Shown piece by piece: positions 11,018-21,956 of a stretch of 64,000 nt of DNA. This DNA comes from Ulota crispa. Its lineage: Eukaryota > Streptophyta > Bryopsida > Orthotrichales > Orthotrichaceae. Within the stretch, counting starts at the first letter, position 1. Each line of letters starts with the position of its first letter. Under the pieces are notes generated by a model. The model saw nothing but the letters and a program-made list of their open reading frames with translations, did not search any database and was not told where the DNA came from. The DNA lies in contig OY987242.1 in assembly GCA_963920765.1 (NCBI GenBank), forward strand, positions 26,126,002-26,190,001, in the 5' to 3' direction. Position numbers and translations under genes: made by a program.

Positions 11018-14000
11018 CTACAAGAGCTCCTTTTCAGTCTGAACAGGAAGAAGCTTCACATAAGCCATTTGAGTGTACCCGTTGAAAGCAAGTTCAGGAA
11101 CACCCTCCAGACCAAGTTCCTCAAAAAGTGTCCTCTCTTGCACGAGAGGAAGCACAGTGCGTGCAGGGTCATACCGAGTCTGATGTGTGAGAAGAGGGGT
11201 AGCAACAGGGGGAACCTCCCAATACACGTCAAGGCTCTTGCCAACGAATCGTCCGTTCTCGAAGTGTTGAGAGTGCGGGATTCGTCTGCTGATGTGGCCG
11301 AAGTTATCACGGGCGTAGCCTCGCACACCCCACCAGTCGTTCTCCTCACCACAAAGCTCACTCATGTTGGTGGCTTTCTCCCAGCGCCCTTGTCGTTCGT
11401 TCCGGATTTCGGCTTCTTTTCCTTGCTCTGAACAATCGTGGCCTCCACCTAGTCATCAAAAAGCAATAGAAAAGTTAAGTTCCAGTGTCTCTTTGTATCC
11501 ATAGCCTGAGAGTTGCAACTGATTAGCCACATTAACCCCTAAACATCGGCACAAACGAAAAACGTCTATTGCCTCCAAAAAAAACTTCATATCCCAGAAA
11601 AAGATCAATCTGATTTTTTTCAGAAGTGATCATAAAAGCATAGTGCATCGTGGAAGGCAAAAATTTACCTCTTGAGATACATTCATTTTGTTTTGTAACC
11701 CAAATTGTGATACATGGTGTTAGCTCCAAAGCTGCCCTTCTTGCAATTTTCATGAGGGCACCATGCACTGTTGACTTTTCCAACTTTTTGAAGCAATACT
11801 ATTGGTGCACATGTGCAAAACACTGTAGAATGCTACAGGCAAGGCAAGCCACGGTGATCCATCCATCCTTTAAGAGTTAACCCCTACAGGATGTTGCCTA
11901 CCAAAAGAGTTGACTGTAATCATATGAGAATCATTTAATACTCAAAGAAATGACTTGATGATAAATGCCAAAGTTTCCCCAAAATCCTAGTTGACTAGTA
12001 GTATGTCTGCAACTTAAAATTTACAGCTCCAGTAAGGAAGTCTGCTCATATTCCGCTTAGGCAATAAAACTGCTAACCACCAAATGTACTCTACTGGTAC
12101 ATGTTGTTTTTCATAACCTTTCAACAATGTACAATTGATGTACATTTGAGGAGGTCGGTAGTTTTAGAGACCTATGGCCTTTTCACTTGAAAATTTCATA
12201 ACTAATTCCAGAAAGCTCCAAAAATATGAAACAACTTGGGTTAGATGTCAATTCTTCTTGTCTTTCAAGGAAAATTTACTGAAAAAAAGTTCAAGAAGTT
12301 TCACCTCCCCAAAATTCAGTTTCAGCCCTTAGATGGACGGTTTATGAGCACACTACCTTAGGACTCATGTGCTATTCAAACACCCCCATCCGTATACAAC
12401 ACAAGAGAGCGTATACAACATAACAACATCCTTTAGGGGTTAAAACATCTCCAATGGTGCGGATTTTTGAAGACAGCAATGGAAACCTCCCACGGGCATG
12501 TGATTTTGCCAAGCTCTGTTTCCCTGTAGCTACTGCAGTGATCCGGGAAATGCAGTACCACAAGCAATAGTGAAATTTGTCAAGCGTTATTTCCTCACAA
12601 GGTTGTGCTTATTGGACCTTATTCATCTAAATCCAAATCCGCAAGTAGGCAAGGCTAAATAGTACCCAATTGTACCCGTCAAAACATAATTCTCGACAAT
12701 TGTAAATCTTAGGAAACTTATCCCAGAATTTTGTCAAGGAAGATGCAGCATTGTTGCAGGACTGTTTTTTCCCCACATTTTCCGCAGTTTGGCAGTTTGG
12801 AAGATTGGGGCCTTATTTAGCTGGAGATGTTCTTAGCCCTACTTGATGTCGTGTCTGAAGTTTTATTCGATGTAGTCGAACACAATAGACAACCTCTTTA
12901 AACATTACAGAAAATTCCTGGATAGTCTTGAGTATTCTAGGACAATGCTTGAGTGATAGACAAGGAGATCGGGTAGATGTTGTGTCAAACATATTAGATG
13001 TCGCATTTGATTACCTAGGAGGACTACCCTGGCATACATACACTTTTCATGACAATGTTTATGTTGCAGAGCATTTCCACTGATGGGAAGCGGAGAAACG
13101 AATAACCACCACATTCAGAGCAAAATATTGTACTCACCAGAAACATGATACTGATCGCAGATTTGGCGCATGGAATAGTGGTCACCTGTGCCTGTGTCAT
13201 AATTGTCTTCAAATACGAGGTGTTGGAAGCCAAACTCCTGTGCAGCTTCAATCCTGCACTTCACACTAGCACATATTATTTCAGATGACTTGACACTAAT
13301 ATTTCTATCAAACCTGATGCTAACTAGTACATTTGCTGTATATTACACATTCAGCTCCATAGATCGAAGGTTAAAGTACCAAGAGTAACCCTCAGCAATC
13401 AACATCAGAAGCAATTCCAAAGTCATTTGGTCCCCAAGACACTTCGTTCCCTGTATTCGCAACATTAGTTCACAACTTAAGATAGATATATCATGAAACA
13501 AAATGCCTTGATAGCAGATTTTGAACTTTGAAGCTTGGCAAGGGAATGAATTTTACCACACAGATGATAAATTACTGGGCAACTGACTGAACGGAACTCA
13601 TGGACCATATTTGCAAAGCTTTCTTTTAGGGAAAATTTCATGGATACCCCTGACAGTTTGCAATATTTTCATAGATACCATTGCTTTTCAGAAATATCAC
13701 AAATACCCTTGGACCAAAAAATTTAGGCGTTTGTTTTGTTGTGCATGCCACTTTCCTTCTTCCTTTGTGCGCACGCACAACAAGAAAGAAGTAGTGTGCG
13801 CACAAAAGAAGAAGGGAAGTGGCATGCACAACAAAAAACGCTTGAAAATTTTGGTCCAAGGGTATCCGTAAAATTTCAGAAAAAGCAGGGGTATCTATGA
13901 AATTATTACAAACTTCAGGGGAATCCATGAAATTTTCCCTTATTTTAAAGACCCTTATTGGGATCTAAACCCCAAACCATACGCATGACTGTAGCCTCAG

Positions 14001-15509
14001 CTCTGTAACAAACTAATTATGAGAATTCAAAAGGCTTGTAGTCAGTTGACACACCTCCTCAGCTGGTTCTGGTGATCGTCAAAGAAGACGAGCACGGTGG
14101 CGGGATCTTTGACCTTCTGCTTCGCTAATACCGAGAACCAACTGATTTGCCCAAAATCGGTGAACTTCTTTCCGGTGAAGTACTGGCAATTAGAGTCGAC
14201 GTATGCTGAACCCTTTTTGGCGTAACGTCCTGGGTGGTGAGGGCTCACTGCCACGATGGGCACATCCGGTAATGCTTGTCGAAGCACCCACGTCGAGTGA
14301 CCCTTGAAGACTCCGCTCTCAATTGCGAGCTCAGGCTGCAGCTGACGCGCAATGAACCATAGCCCAAACGAGTGGTCGAAGCCCATGCCATTCACGTTGT
14401 TGACGATGGGCCGAGTTTTGTAGACGTCGACAAATGTCGCCAGTTCTCGAAGAAGGTCAGCCCTCGTCCAATTCACAGTGTTGTTTGTCCTCGTCCTGCG
14501 GTGCGAATCAAAAAAATCACACTGGTTTCAGAAACAAGATACTTCAAATAAAGGTCTAGGAAGATGCTATAATCATCTCATTTCTTATTTTAACCAATTC
14601 ATACTATCAACAGCAATTTAGTTTCTCTACCAAAAACAATTAAATAACCTTCACGTGATGCAAGCAAATGGCTACTGCTCTTTGAAAGAAAATGAGGTTT
14701 TTCATAATCACTCCAGTGGTCCACAGCCACCCTCCGACTTTGAATTTGCAAGGGAAAGTCATGGAAATTTTTATCTCAACAAGTTCTGCTCTTGTTCTCA
14801 AAGTGAACTCTCCAGAGCTCTATATACTGATCTCCCCATGAAAGGACACTCCTGCATATGGTTATAATGCTTATAGTCGCAAATAGCATACTCTCATCTG
14901 CACATCAATATAGTTTTTCAAAATAAGCTCAAGTTAGGAAGATTATGGCCTAGTTACAACACCTGGAAAATGAAACTTATAGTGATCGTTGAGAGAGACT
15001 ACCGGCACCATGGGACTCCAAGACTGCCAAACCCCATTGCATCATCATCTGCCTCATCCTGCTTCAACGTTGCACTGACGTAGGCGTAATTAGCGACACT
15101 CATAACCTCTGTCCATTTTAGAGTGAGGAGGCTCACGAGCGCCACCGCCACAATTGATGTGCCTACATTTGTACTGATCGGTACAAAACAATACAATACA
15201 ATTCATACAGAGTCAGCTTGAATAACCTGTTTCGATCAACATTTCCTTGTCCTCTCTAAAATTGCATTGAACCGTTACTATTGAGGCAAATGTTATGTAC
15301 ATTAAGCTAACCTAATTAAGAGCTTACATTGAAAGATCACACTCAAGCACCAGCTTATAATGACCCTAATTAACTCAAGAACACCTACGATTAAATCCAG
15401 ATTTCAGTTTAAGCAGATGTGCTTGAGATTTATACCTTCGAAGGCGTTTGTAGTTCATCGACTTGTAATAGCGGCTTTGAGCAGACGAGACTTCTTTCCC
15501 TATCTCCAT
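11018..15509 (-). CDS. Predicted type II membrane protein with a methyltransferase-like domain
   Basis: Minus-strand exons 15436-15509, 15003-15173, 14055-14495, 13138-13253 and 11018-11448 join with GT-AG introns and consistent phases into 410 residues. Residues 1-28 are rich in Lys/Arg and are followed by one hydrophobic segment (about 30-45, TSIVAVALVSLLTLKW), so a signal anchor with the main domain in the secretory lumen is likely. The main domain has ESGVFKGHST (about 141-150), like a glycine loop of Rossmann methyltransferases, then VFFDDHQNQ (about 218-226) and VFEDNYDTGTGD (from 242). The order recalls class I SAM-dependent methyltransferases of the cephalosporin-hydroxylase (CmcI) type, but the glycine loop is poor and activity is unproven. 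The C-terminal 140 residues (ENDWWGVRGYARDNFGH) are unrecognised. Introns carry several repeats. Two further copies of the first coding exon lie upstream. Confidence 0.75.
11536..11876. mobile_element. TTAA-flanked element, 345-bp family, copy 1
   Basis: TTAA at 11532-11535 and 11877-11880; ends CCCCTAAACATCGGCAC and CATCCTTTAAGAG. Same interior and orientation as 19844-20193. It lies in the last intron of the membrane methyltransferase-like gene. Confidence 0.85.
12030..12360. repeat. Third-interior-type CTACCTTA element, copy 2
   Basis: Interior TTCATAACTAATTCCAGAAAG and TGAAACAACTTGGGTTAGATG match the elements at 10652 and 46620; the right end is ATGAGCACACTACCTTA. The left end is too decayed to place exactly. 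Intronic. Confidence 0.65.
12431..12443. mobile_element. Solo terminus CTTTAGGGG plus TTAA
   Basis: A single right-end motif followed by TTAA (12440-12443), with no recognisable left end nearby. Probably a truncated TTAA-family element. Confidence 0.35.
13629..13939. repeat. GGGAAAATTT foldback MITE, copy 1 (intronic)
   Basis: About 310 bp, near-palindromic: GGGAAAATTTCATGGAT at the left and ATCCATGAAATTTTCCC at the right. The centre carries paired TGTGCATGCCACTT and AAGTGGCATGCACA motifs. The same element occurs at 21067-21393 and, interrupted, at 27638-28488. The shadow ORFs on both strands are a product of the palindrome. Confidence 0.9.
14839..14999. repeat. Segment duplicated at 21031-21533 (uninterrupted copy)
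   Basis: GAAAGGACACTCCTGCATATGG through GATCGTTGAGAGAGAC is repeated at 21031-21533. There the same sequence is split by a GGGAAAATTT foldback element at ATGCTTA. This copy is the end of an intron next to the donor of the membrane-anchor exon; the match stops within 2-3 bases of the exon border. Confidence 0.85.
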
Positions 15510-15824
15510 ACATTTAGCACGAAGATTTCGCTCAACTATCTCACCTCACCATATATACCAGCTTACCAGGGCTTCCCTTTCAATGCCATCGCTGCATCTC
15601 CACGTTATAAGTAAGCTAAAGCACAGTTTTCTTAAATGATCCTCCCTCAAATTGCATTGAACCATTACTATTAATGCAAGTGATATGTACATTCAGCTGA
15701 CCTAATTAAGAGCTTACATTGAAAGATCACACTCAGGCACCAGCTTAGAATGACCTAATTAACTCAAGAACACCTACGATTGAATCCAAATTTCAGTTTA
15801 TGCAGAGGTGCTTGAGATACATAC

Positions 15825-15898
15825 CTTCGAAGGCGTTTGTTGTTCATCGACTTATAATAGCGGCTTTGAGCAGATGATACTTCTTTCCCTATCTCCAT
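15825..15898 (-). CDS. Alternative first coding exon 2 of the membrane methyltransferase-like gene
   Basis: Same 74-bp coding length, the same start and the same donor context (CTTCGAAG then GTATG) as the exon at 15436-15509. It differs at one residue (Asn for Tyr before Lys-Arg-Leu-Arg). Joining it to 15003-15173 keeps the frame. A conserved GATGCAG acceptor lies upstream of each copy, and serial inclusion of two copies would bring a stop codon, so use must be mutually exclusive. Whether it is transcribed is unknown. Confidence 0.5.
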
Positions 15899-16110
15899 AC
15901 ATTTAGCACAAGATTTCGCACAACAATCACCTCACCATATACCGGTATACCAGCTTATCAGGGCTTCCCTTTCGATGCCAGCGCTGCATCTCCTCGTCAT
16001 AAGTAATCTATGCTCAGATACCATACATGCAAGCTTATAACAACCTACTTCAAAAATAATCATGTTATAATCTGGATGTCGTTTATAGCAACGGCCATTG
16101 AGATCTGCAC

Positions 16111-16184
16111 CTTCGAAGGCGGTTGTAGAACATCCACTTGTGACGACAGCATTGAGCAGACGGAACTTCTTTCCCTTTCTCCAT
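16111..16184 (-). CDS. Alternative first coding exon 3 of the membrane methyltransferase-like gene
   Basis: The most diverged of the three copies: 24 codons (start MEKGKEVPSAQ, end RLR) and a donor CTTCGAAG then GTGCAG. It keeps the 74-bp coding length and phase but replaces several residues, including two Cys. It is farthest upstream and so closest to the likely promoter near 16.3-16.5 kb. Confidence 0.45.
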
Positions 16185-16275
16185 AAATTTAGCAAAATAA
16201 CTCCCTCAAACATTCACATCATAAGGAGCAGCTCACGAGAGCTTCCGTTTCAAAAGCTTCGCTGCATCTACTCGT

Positions 16276-16520
16276 CATAATTATGCTAAAAATAAATTGT
16301 ACAAAGAAAGAAAGTGTACAATTGCGCAACAAGAACGCTTCTCGGAGGTAGAGGTTGTGTTGGTTTCTGATACCGGGAATGAAGTTGATATACAGTTCGA
16401 TTGGTAGCTGAAGTTTATCTTGCTCGTTTGGAAACCCTAGCCGGCATCGAGAATTTTTTTTGAAGACTTGCATCGGGAAATTTGGAAAAATTGGTGCAAT
16501 GCGGAAGAAGAAGAGAAGCA
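16276..16520 (-). promoter_or_regulatory. Probable 5' leader/promoter side of the membrane methyltransferase-like gene
   Basis: Sequence upstream of the third first-exon copy on minus. No TATA-like motif stands out. A 60-80 codon ORF reads through 16219-16473 on minus, but it has no recognisable domain and no clear link to the downstream exons. Placement is by position only. Confidence 0.3.
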
Positions 16521-16673
16521 GACGTTTAAAAGAAATAAGCTTAAGCTTAGCAGTTTTTGCGATGAAGAAGCTCTGGAGTCTGGCACTGCAAGAGTTTCCT
16601 ACCTTGTGATTATCAACTGAGGTACCTACAGAATGTTCATACCTACTGGTTATCGACAGGGTTTCGAACCTCC

Positions 16674-16766
16674 TGGTTATTTTACTTTTATTTGAATGAA
16701 TCTTTTACTTTTATTTGAATGAATCTTTTACTTTTATTTGAATGAATTTTTTACTTTTCTTTGAAT
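16674..16766. repeat. 23-bp tandem repeat
   Basis: Three to four near-identical units of TTTACTTTTATTTGAATGAATC. Related words (GAATGAATCTTTTACTTTT) recur near 19690 and 28690-28770 at the left ends of the two copies of the ORF-bearing repeat. Confidence 0.8.
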
Positions 16767-16897
16767 TCGAGGATCATACCATCAGACGGGTCACAAGTGC
16801 ACACAATCGTCGCATACCCCCGTTAGATCGCCCTCCGGCCATCAACTAATCGATGACGTCCATCTAGCAATCTGTCCCCAACCTCTAGAGAAGGGGG

Positions 16898-17307
16898 TAA
16901 GGTAGGCACACCCATACCCGACCATTTAAGGTTTTGGGGCACCTCAAGGTCTTGGAAAATTTTGGAAAAAAATTATAAGGGTTAGCTTTTCAACAAGTTA
17001 TTAAGGAACGTAATTTTTGTGAAAAAAAGTATTGTAGAATGTTTTATATTAAATGGCAAAGTTGCAACTCAAAGGATCCCATAGGTAACTCTAGACTACC
17101 CTTGGAAGTGCATGAGTGTGTTCCTATAAATGCACAGGATGGTCCCAATCCCAACTGCCTCAAAGCAACTTAGCAACTAACAAGTAACAAGATTTGCTTG
17201 TGCAAGTGGCATTTAGTGCTCCACTTTAGGTTCAACAGTGGGTGGAGAACAATCAAAAACTAAAGTGCGGTATTGGGAGGTGGTCGCTGATGGGTGTACC
17301 TACCTTA
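16898..17307. repeat. TAAGGTAG element, 410-bp type
   Basis: Starts TAAGGTAGGCACACCCATAC and ends TGGGTGTACCTACCTTA. The interior (TTGGAAAATTTTGG, AAGGGTTAGC) corresponds in reverse to 52941-53352. No ORF. Confidence 0.75.
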
Positions 17308-18851
17308 CACTCCAAAATATTTCAGCTAGTTGACCGTGATGAAGGTCGCATCACAGATCAGATATACGCACTGTAGAACAGGTCTTGTTCAAGTACATTT
17401 TGTGTAGATTTTTTATTAGTCAAGTTTTTGCTATAGTCATTCCTCGTTTTGATACTAGCTACCTTAATACTCTATCTTTGAGTGGAAGAGTGGATAAAAT
17501 AGCCAACCCCTCAAAAAGAAACATTATATTTGGATGAAAGTTACTAATAATAGCTGCTTTATGGATGAACACATCCGCATGGATGGTTACTATGATTGAC
17601 CAATGAAATAACAAAAATAGGAAATAACAAATTATTACACTAAAAAATTGGATGAGCTGTGGTGAAACTTAATTGTAGTTTTTGTAATATCCATTTATGT
17701 TTTATTTAAATTTAGAAAAAAATAATTCTGAAAGTTTGTTACATATTCTTATATATAATATCAATGAAGTTCTAAAAAACACAGAGAATAATGCTCAATT
17801 CTCACTTGCTATTTGTAATGAGCGCTGCCGTGTTTTAAAATTCAACAATGTATGCGTGTTAAGTAGCTTTAGGGGGTTTAGAAGGATAGATGGCATTTTG
17901 TAAAAATTAAAAGATGTTTAGAATAAGAGTGTTCTCATCTACGGTCGTCCTTGATTTAGGTGATATTGACTTATCTGCTACATTCTCAAATTTCATGATT
18001 AAAAGTTTAGGTGTTCCCACCATGGTGAAAAAGTTAAATAATCTTAAAATTTTTAAAGCTCAAATGCACAATAAATATTTTATTAGCAAATCAAAATGCA
18101 TTTTTTGTAATTATTTAAAATAAATGTGCAATTTATATAGAAAAGGTTTGTAACAATGTAATTGTAAATGCATTGTACTTTTGTGGTTGCAATATATAGA
18201 TTTTTTTTAGAATACACACGTAATAAATGAAAACTACTAAAACTTGTGACACCACAAAGGTTAATCTTGTGGTTATTGATTTATCTGTTTTTTATAAATA
18301 TAAATTTATCAATAAATTTCTATTAAAAAATGTGTTCATATCACATACATAGAATGTATATAAAAAAAAATTAAAAAAATGAGTGAACAAATAATTCTAT
18401 TCAAGAATTTGGAACAAACACTTTAATCATTATTTACAATAAATTCACATAAATAATTTTAAACAAATAATTTCATTATATGTTAAAATAAATGCAAATT
18501 TTAGTATCAAAAATACAGATAAGACTTACAATTTTAGTATTGCAAAACATATATATGACAAATAATAAATGGTTAAAATAAAAATTAAATATTGTAGTAT
18601 GTTTTGAAACACAAAATTGGACACACAAACTTTGATATATTTAAATGATAAACTTTAAATTGTAATCATCCTTATCAATATATGAGCAATAATCATAAAT
18701 TTTTAATATAAAAAAACTTGTATTTAAATCTTTCAATTGAAACCAAAATTTCTTTTAATTTTTCAATTAATTGAATGTCTTTCACTTCTTAAAAAGTTTA
18801 GAACAATTAAACCTTAATATGTATAATATAAATACTGCAAACTTGGTCGCA

Positions 18852-18883
<32 letters not shown>

Positions 18884-19231
18884 CATCTAAAACATAAACA
18901 TAAATTTATTATATTTAAATAAATACATATACCACTTATGTAATATTTCAAAATAAACATTTGTGTAATTAATAAAAAAACAAACAAATAACATGTTTGA
19001 CTTATTACAACAAGTTTATTTTATGTTCAATGAGTATTTTTTTTTAAATTACAATTTGTTAAAAAATGAATAAAATAATTATGTGTTGTAACTTTTTTCA
19101 CAATTGTAATAAATAAATTACATTTATTTATGATCAAATTCTAAAAGAATTTAATTGAGGAGTGAATGTATTTTTGACATAAAATTTTTTACTTTAAAGT
19201 TTTATGAGTATTTCTTAGATGACACCTACAG
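17308..19231. other. Very AT-rich stretch, no gene recognised
   Basis: Visibly richer in A and T than its surroundings, with many short AT runs. Open frames at 17697-17903 and 17914-18123 are low-complexity and unsupported. A (TA)n microsatellite lies at 18858-18883. Confidence 0.5.
18858..18883. repeat. (TA)n microsatellite
   Basis: About 13 TA dinucleotides in an AT-rich setting. Confidence 0.95.
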
Positions 19232-19484
19232 TGCCATATTCATTAAATTGGGAAAAAGCTTACAAAGTGGGACTTTTGAAGGATTAAGGTGGTCATCTTA
19301 AGCCGAGCTCCGACATTTATTTTGGTACACATGCCCTCACCTAAGAGGAAGAATTTGCAATGGAAAAAATCTTAGTGGCTCATACTGAATTTGATACCTT
19401 CAAATCTAGTTTAAGGTGGCTATTTTGTATTAAGGTGAGGTACAAAATGGTACCCACTGTTTTCCCAATTTACTGAATATGGCG
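19232..19484. repeat. ATTCGTTAAATTGGGAAAA-type MITE, copy 1
   Basis: Ends TGCCATATTCATTAAATTGGG and CCCAATTTACTGAATATGGC form an inverted repeat. About 250 bp; the interior (GTACACATGCCCTCACC, GGTACAAAATGGTACC) matches 50341-50595, 51805-52072 and 56000-56258. Confidence 0.85.
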
Positions 19485-19843
19485 TTTTACACAAACATGA
19501 AACTTTTATTTGATTATTATGTTTGCATTTTTAACAAGATAATGATGATACAAAATAAAAAAAACGATAAAATGATACTTATAGTAAGATTCTGATTTTT
19601 TAATACTATGGATGAACATGAGTTTCAAGAATATCAAAAATCCATTCTTTCTTTAATAGCTATGTAGTTTGAAAGATGAATCACTTACTTTTCTTTGATT
19701 AAATCTTTTACTTTTTGCATTTTTTTCCCTTTTCATCCTCAATATCTCTTACATTTGAAACGAGTATAAAAGAAAGAATAACAACCAAAAAAACTATCAT
19801 TTTTTCATTATGATATCACACTTTCTTTTTCACCTTCATTTAA

Positions 19844-20193
19844 CCCCTAAATGTCGGCACGGACAAAAAACGTCCGTTGCCTTTGAAAAAAAACCCTATA
19901 TCCCAAAAAAAGATTGATTTTGATCTAATTTTTTTTCCAAAAGTGATCATAAAAGCATAGTGCATCATGCAAGGCAAAAATTTACCTCTTGAGATCTATT
20001 CATTTTATTTTGTAACACAAATCGTGATACATGGTGTTAGCTCCCGAGCTGCCCTTCTTGCAATTTTCATGAGGGCATCATGCACTATTGACTTTTCCAA
20101 CTTTTTGAAGCAATACTAGTGGTGCCCATGTGCAAAATATTGTAGAATGCTACAAGCAGGGCAAGCCACGGTGATCCATCCGTCCTTTAAGGG
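19844..20193. mobile_element. TTAA-flanked element, 345-bp family, copy 2, with readable empty site
   Basis: TTAA at 19840-19843 and 20194-20197; ends CCCCTAAATGTCGGCAC and CGTCCTTTAAGGG. The host repeat reads TTCAT-TTAA-[element]-TTAA-ATATATTA, while its sibling at 28891-28906 reads TTCATTCAAATATATTA. Removing the element with one TTAA restores exactly the sibling length. Confidence 0.9.
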
Positions 20194-20277
20194 TTAAATA
20201 TATTAGATATTATCTAAACGGTAGTTGGAATTCATTTTATATTATCAAATTTCTCATCTCTAATCTAGTTCAAAAAG

Positions 20278-20560
20278 ATGGCCGATCATTATGCTTTGCA
20301 AAATCTCTATAAATTCTTGAGCTGCCAAAATGTTGTACCAACTACAATACTAGAAGATGAGCCATTTCAACAACAAAATCACCACTAAAGATTTCACTAC
20401 CAAAAATTTTACCACCAAAGATTTCACAACAAGAAATTTCACAACATTCAAAGGGAGCTCTACATACAATAACCAAAGTAGTGCCAAACAACGTCATGAA
20501 GCAAGACCATCAATCAACCTCAATCAAGGCCGACATTACAAGTTTTGCACTTCTATTTGA
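20278..20560 (+). pseudogene. Frame-shifted copy of the 95-codon ORF
   Basis: Starts MADHYALQNLYKFLSCQNV, nearly identical to the ORF at 28985. A one-base loss in the run before ATCACC ends the frame after 36 codons; the rest of the homologous sequence continues in another frame. No domain is recognised. Confidence 0.65.
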
Positions 20561-21030
20561 TATTTTTGGCAACTTTTAGATAGTACAAAGAATGAAAAGC
20601 ACATTTTTGATGTAATTGGTAAAGACATGTTTTTGGATTTCTACGGGAATCCCTTCAATGTGATATACATAAATTTGGTTGTACAACCCCTTGAGTTTTG
20701 TATTTTATTATTTGTGAACTATTTATGTACTCATAAAATTTCTTTGTCTCAAAAGATCACAAAATTTCTCAATGTTTAGCATGAATCTCTCTATGCTTTG
20801 CAAACCAAAGTAACCAAGTTTGTTTTGAGGCTATTCTTTATAAAATTTGAAGAATCTACAATTAGTTAGATACAAGCCAAGGACCACCTCTAGGGACCGA
20901 CTCCCTAGTCCCTAGATTGATCTTGGACCCAAGTGTAAAGTAGCACTTGGCATAGCCAGTAATTCTTGAATGTCACATGACTCACACCACCTTGTGCTCC
21001 TAGCTTGTTCAAAGCTCGCTCCGGTATCAA

Positions 21031-21533
21031 ATGAAACGACACTCTTGCATATGGTTATAATGCTTAGGGAAAATTTTGTGGATACCCCTAAAGTTTGCAA
21101 TATTTACATAGTACCCCTACTTTTTTAGGAATTACACATAAACCCTTGGATCAAAATTTTGAGGCATTTGTTTTGTTATGCATGCCACTTCCCTTCTTCC
21201 TTTGTGCGCATGTTGCTTCTTTTTTGTTTCATTACATTCTCTTCTTTATTCAACATTGGTAATGAAGAAAGTACAAGCACAACAAATAAATGCCTAAAAT
21301 TTATGGTCCAAGTAGATCTTTGTGTAATTTCTGAAAAAGCAAGGGTATCTTTGTAAATATTGCAAACTTCAAGGATATCCATGAAAATTTCCCTTATGCT
21401 TATAGTTGCAAATCGTATACCCTTACCTGCATATCACTATAGTTTTCGAAAATAAGCTCAAGTTAGGAAGGTTATGGCCTAATTACAACATTTGAAAAAT
21501 GAAACTTGTAGTGATTGTTGAGAGAGACATAAT
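21031..21533. repeat. Duplicate of 14839-14999, split by a foldback MITE
   Basis: GAAACGACACTCTTGCATATGG and TTATAGTTGCAAATCG...GATTGTTGAGAGAGAC match the intron segment at 14839-14999. The element at 21067-21393 lies between, flanked by ATGCTTA on each side (21060-21066 and 21396-21402), where the uninterrupted copy has ATGCTTA once (14867-14873). Confidence 0.85.
21067..21393. mobile_element. GGGAAAATTT foldback MITE, copy 2
   Basis: GGGAAAATTTTGTGGAT at the left, ATCCATGAAAATTTCCC at the right, the same family as 13629-13939. The flanking ATGCTTA repeat, single in the sibling sequence, suggests a target duplication of about 7 bp. Confidence 0.85.
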
Positions 21534-21956
21534 GTATGAGTCAAATAGCAAAATTTAATTACCATAAAGAATGATCTATTTTACTAAATTTGGTCATGAT
21601 CACTCCAACATTTGAACCTCTATCAACTAAATTTTGAACTTTTTGAAAATGTTTGTTAAAAGGAAAGATGTGTGTTTGGATGTCTCCTACCTATCCGTGC
21701 TATCAAATCTTAAAAATTCATCACCAGTGTGTTTTGATCAACTTTCTTGTAAAACTGTGATTTTGACACAAAATAACGTACTAAAAATAGAATTTTGATT
21801 TTGATTAACCAAGATTTGGTATGGTCAATTGAGATTGCATGAGAATTAGATACCAAAAATATGAGATTAAAATGACCTTTACATTTTTTGTTATATAAAC
21901 TTCTTTGGAATACCAAAACAAGTTCTACCTATCAATACTAACTGGTACTGTACAGT

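Larger units (their letters stand above)
15256..16275. repeat. Tandem triplication (about 390-bp unit) containing the first coding exon
   Basis: Unit 1 starts near 15256 and unit 2 near 15646 (the ATTGCATTGAACC word recurs 390 bp apart). Unit 3, from about 16083, lacks the intronic left part. Each unit holds the GATGCAG acceptor, the short coding exon and its donor. Unit 3 is clearly older or faster diverging. Confidence 0.85.
19679..20940. repeat. ORF-bearing repeat, copy 1 (interrupted)
   Basis: Matches 28660-29490 along its length: GAGTATAAAAG TATA-like motif, ORF start, and the shared block GGACCACCTCTAGGGACCG near 20881. It is split by the TTAA element 19844-20193, and its ORF has a frame shift. 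Confidence 0.8.

Noticed and set aside
13611-13928. Long overlapping ORFs on both strands (86 and 96 codons)
   Set aside because: They lie in a near-palindromic MITE, so each strand mirrors the other. The same frames recur at the other MITE copies without selection for length.
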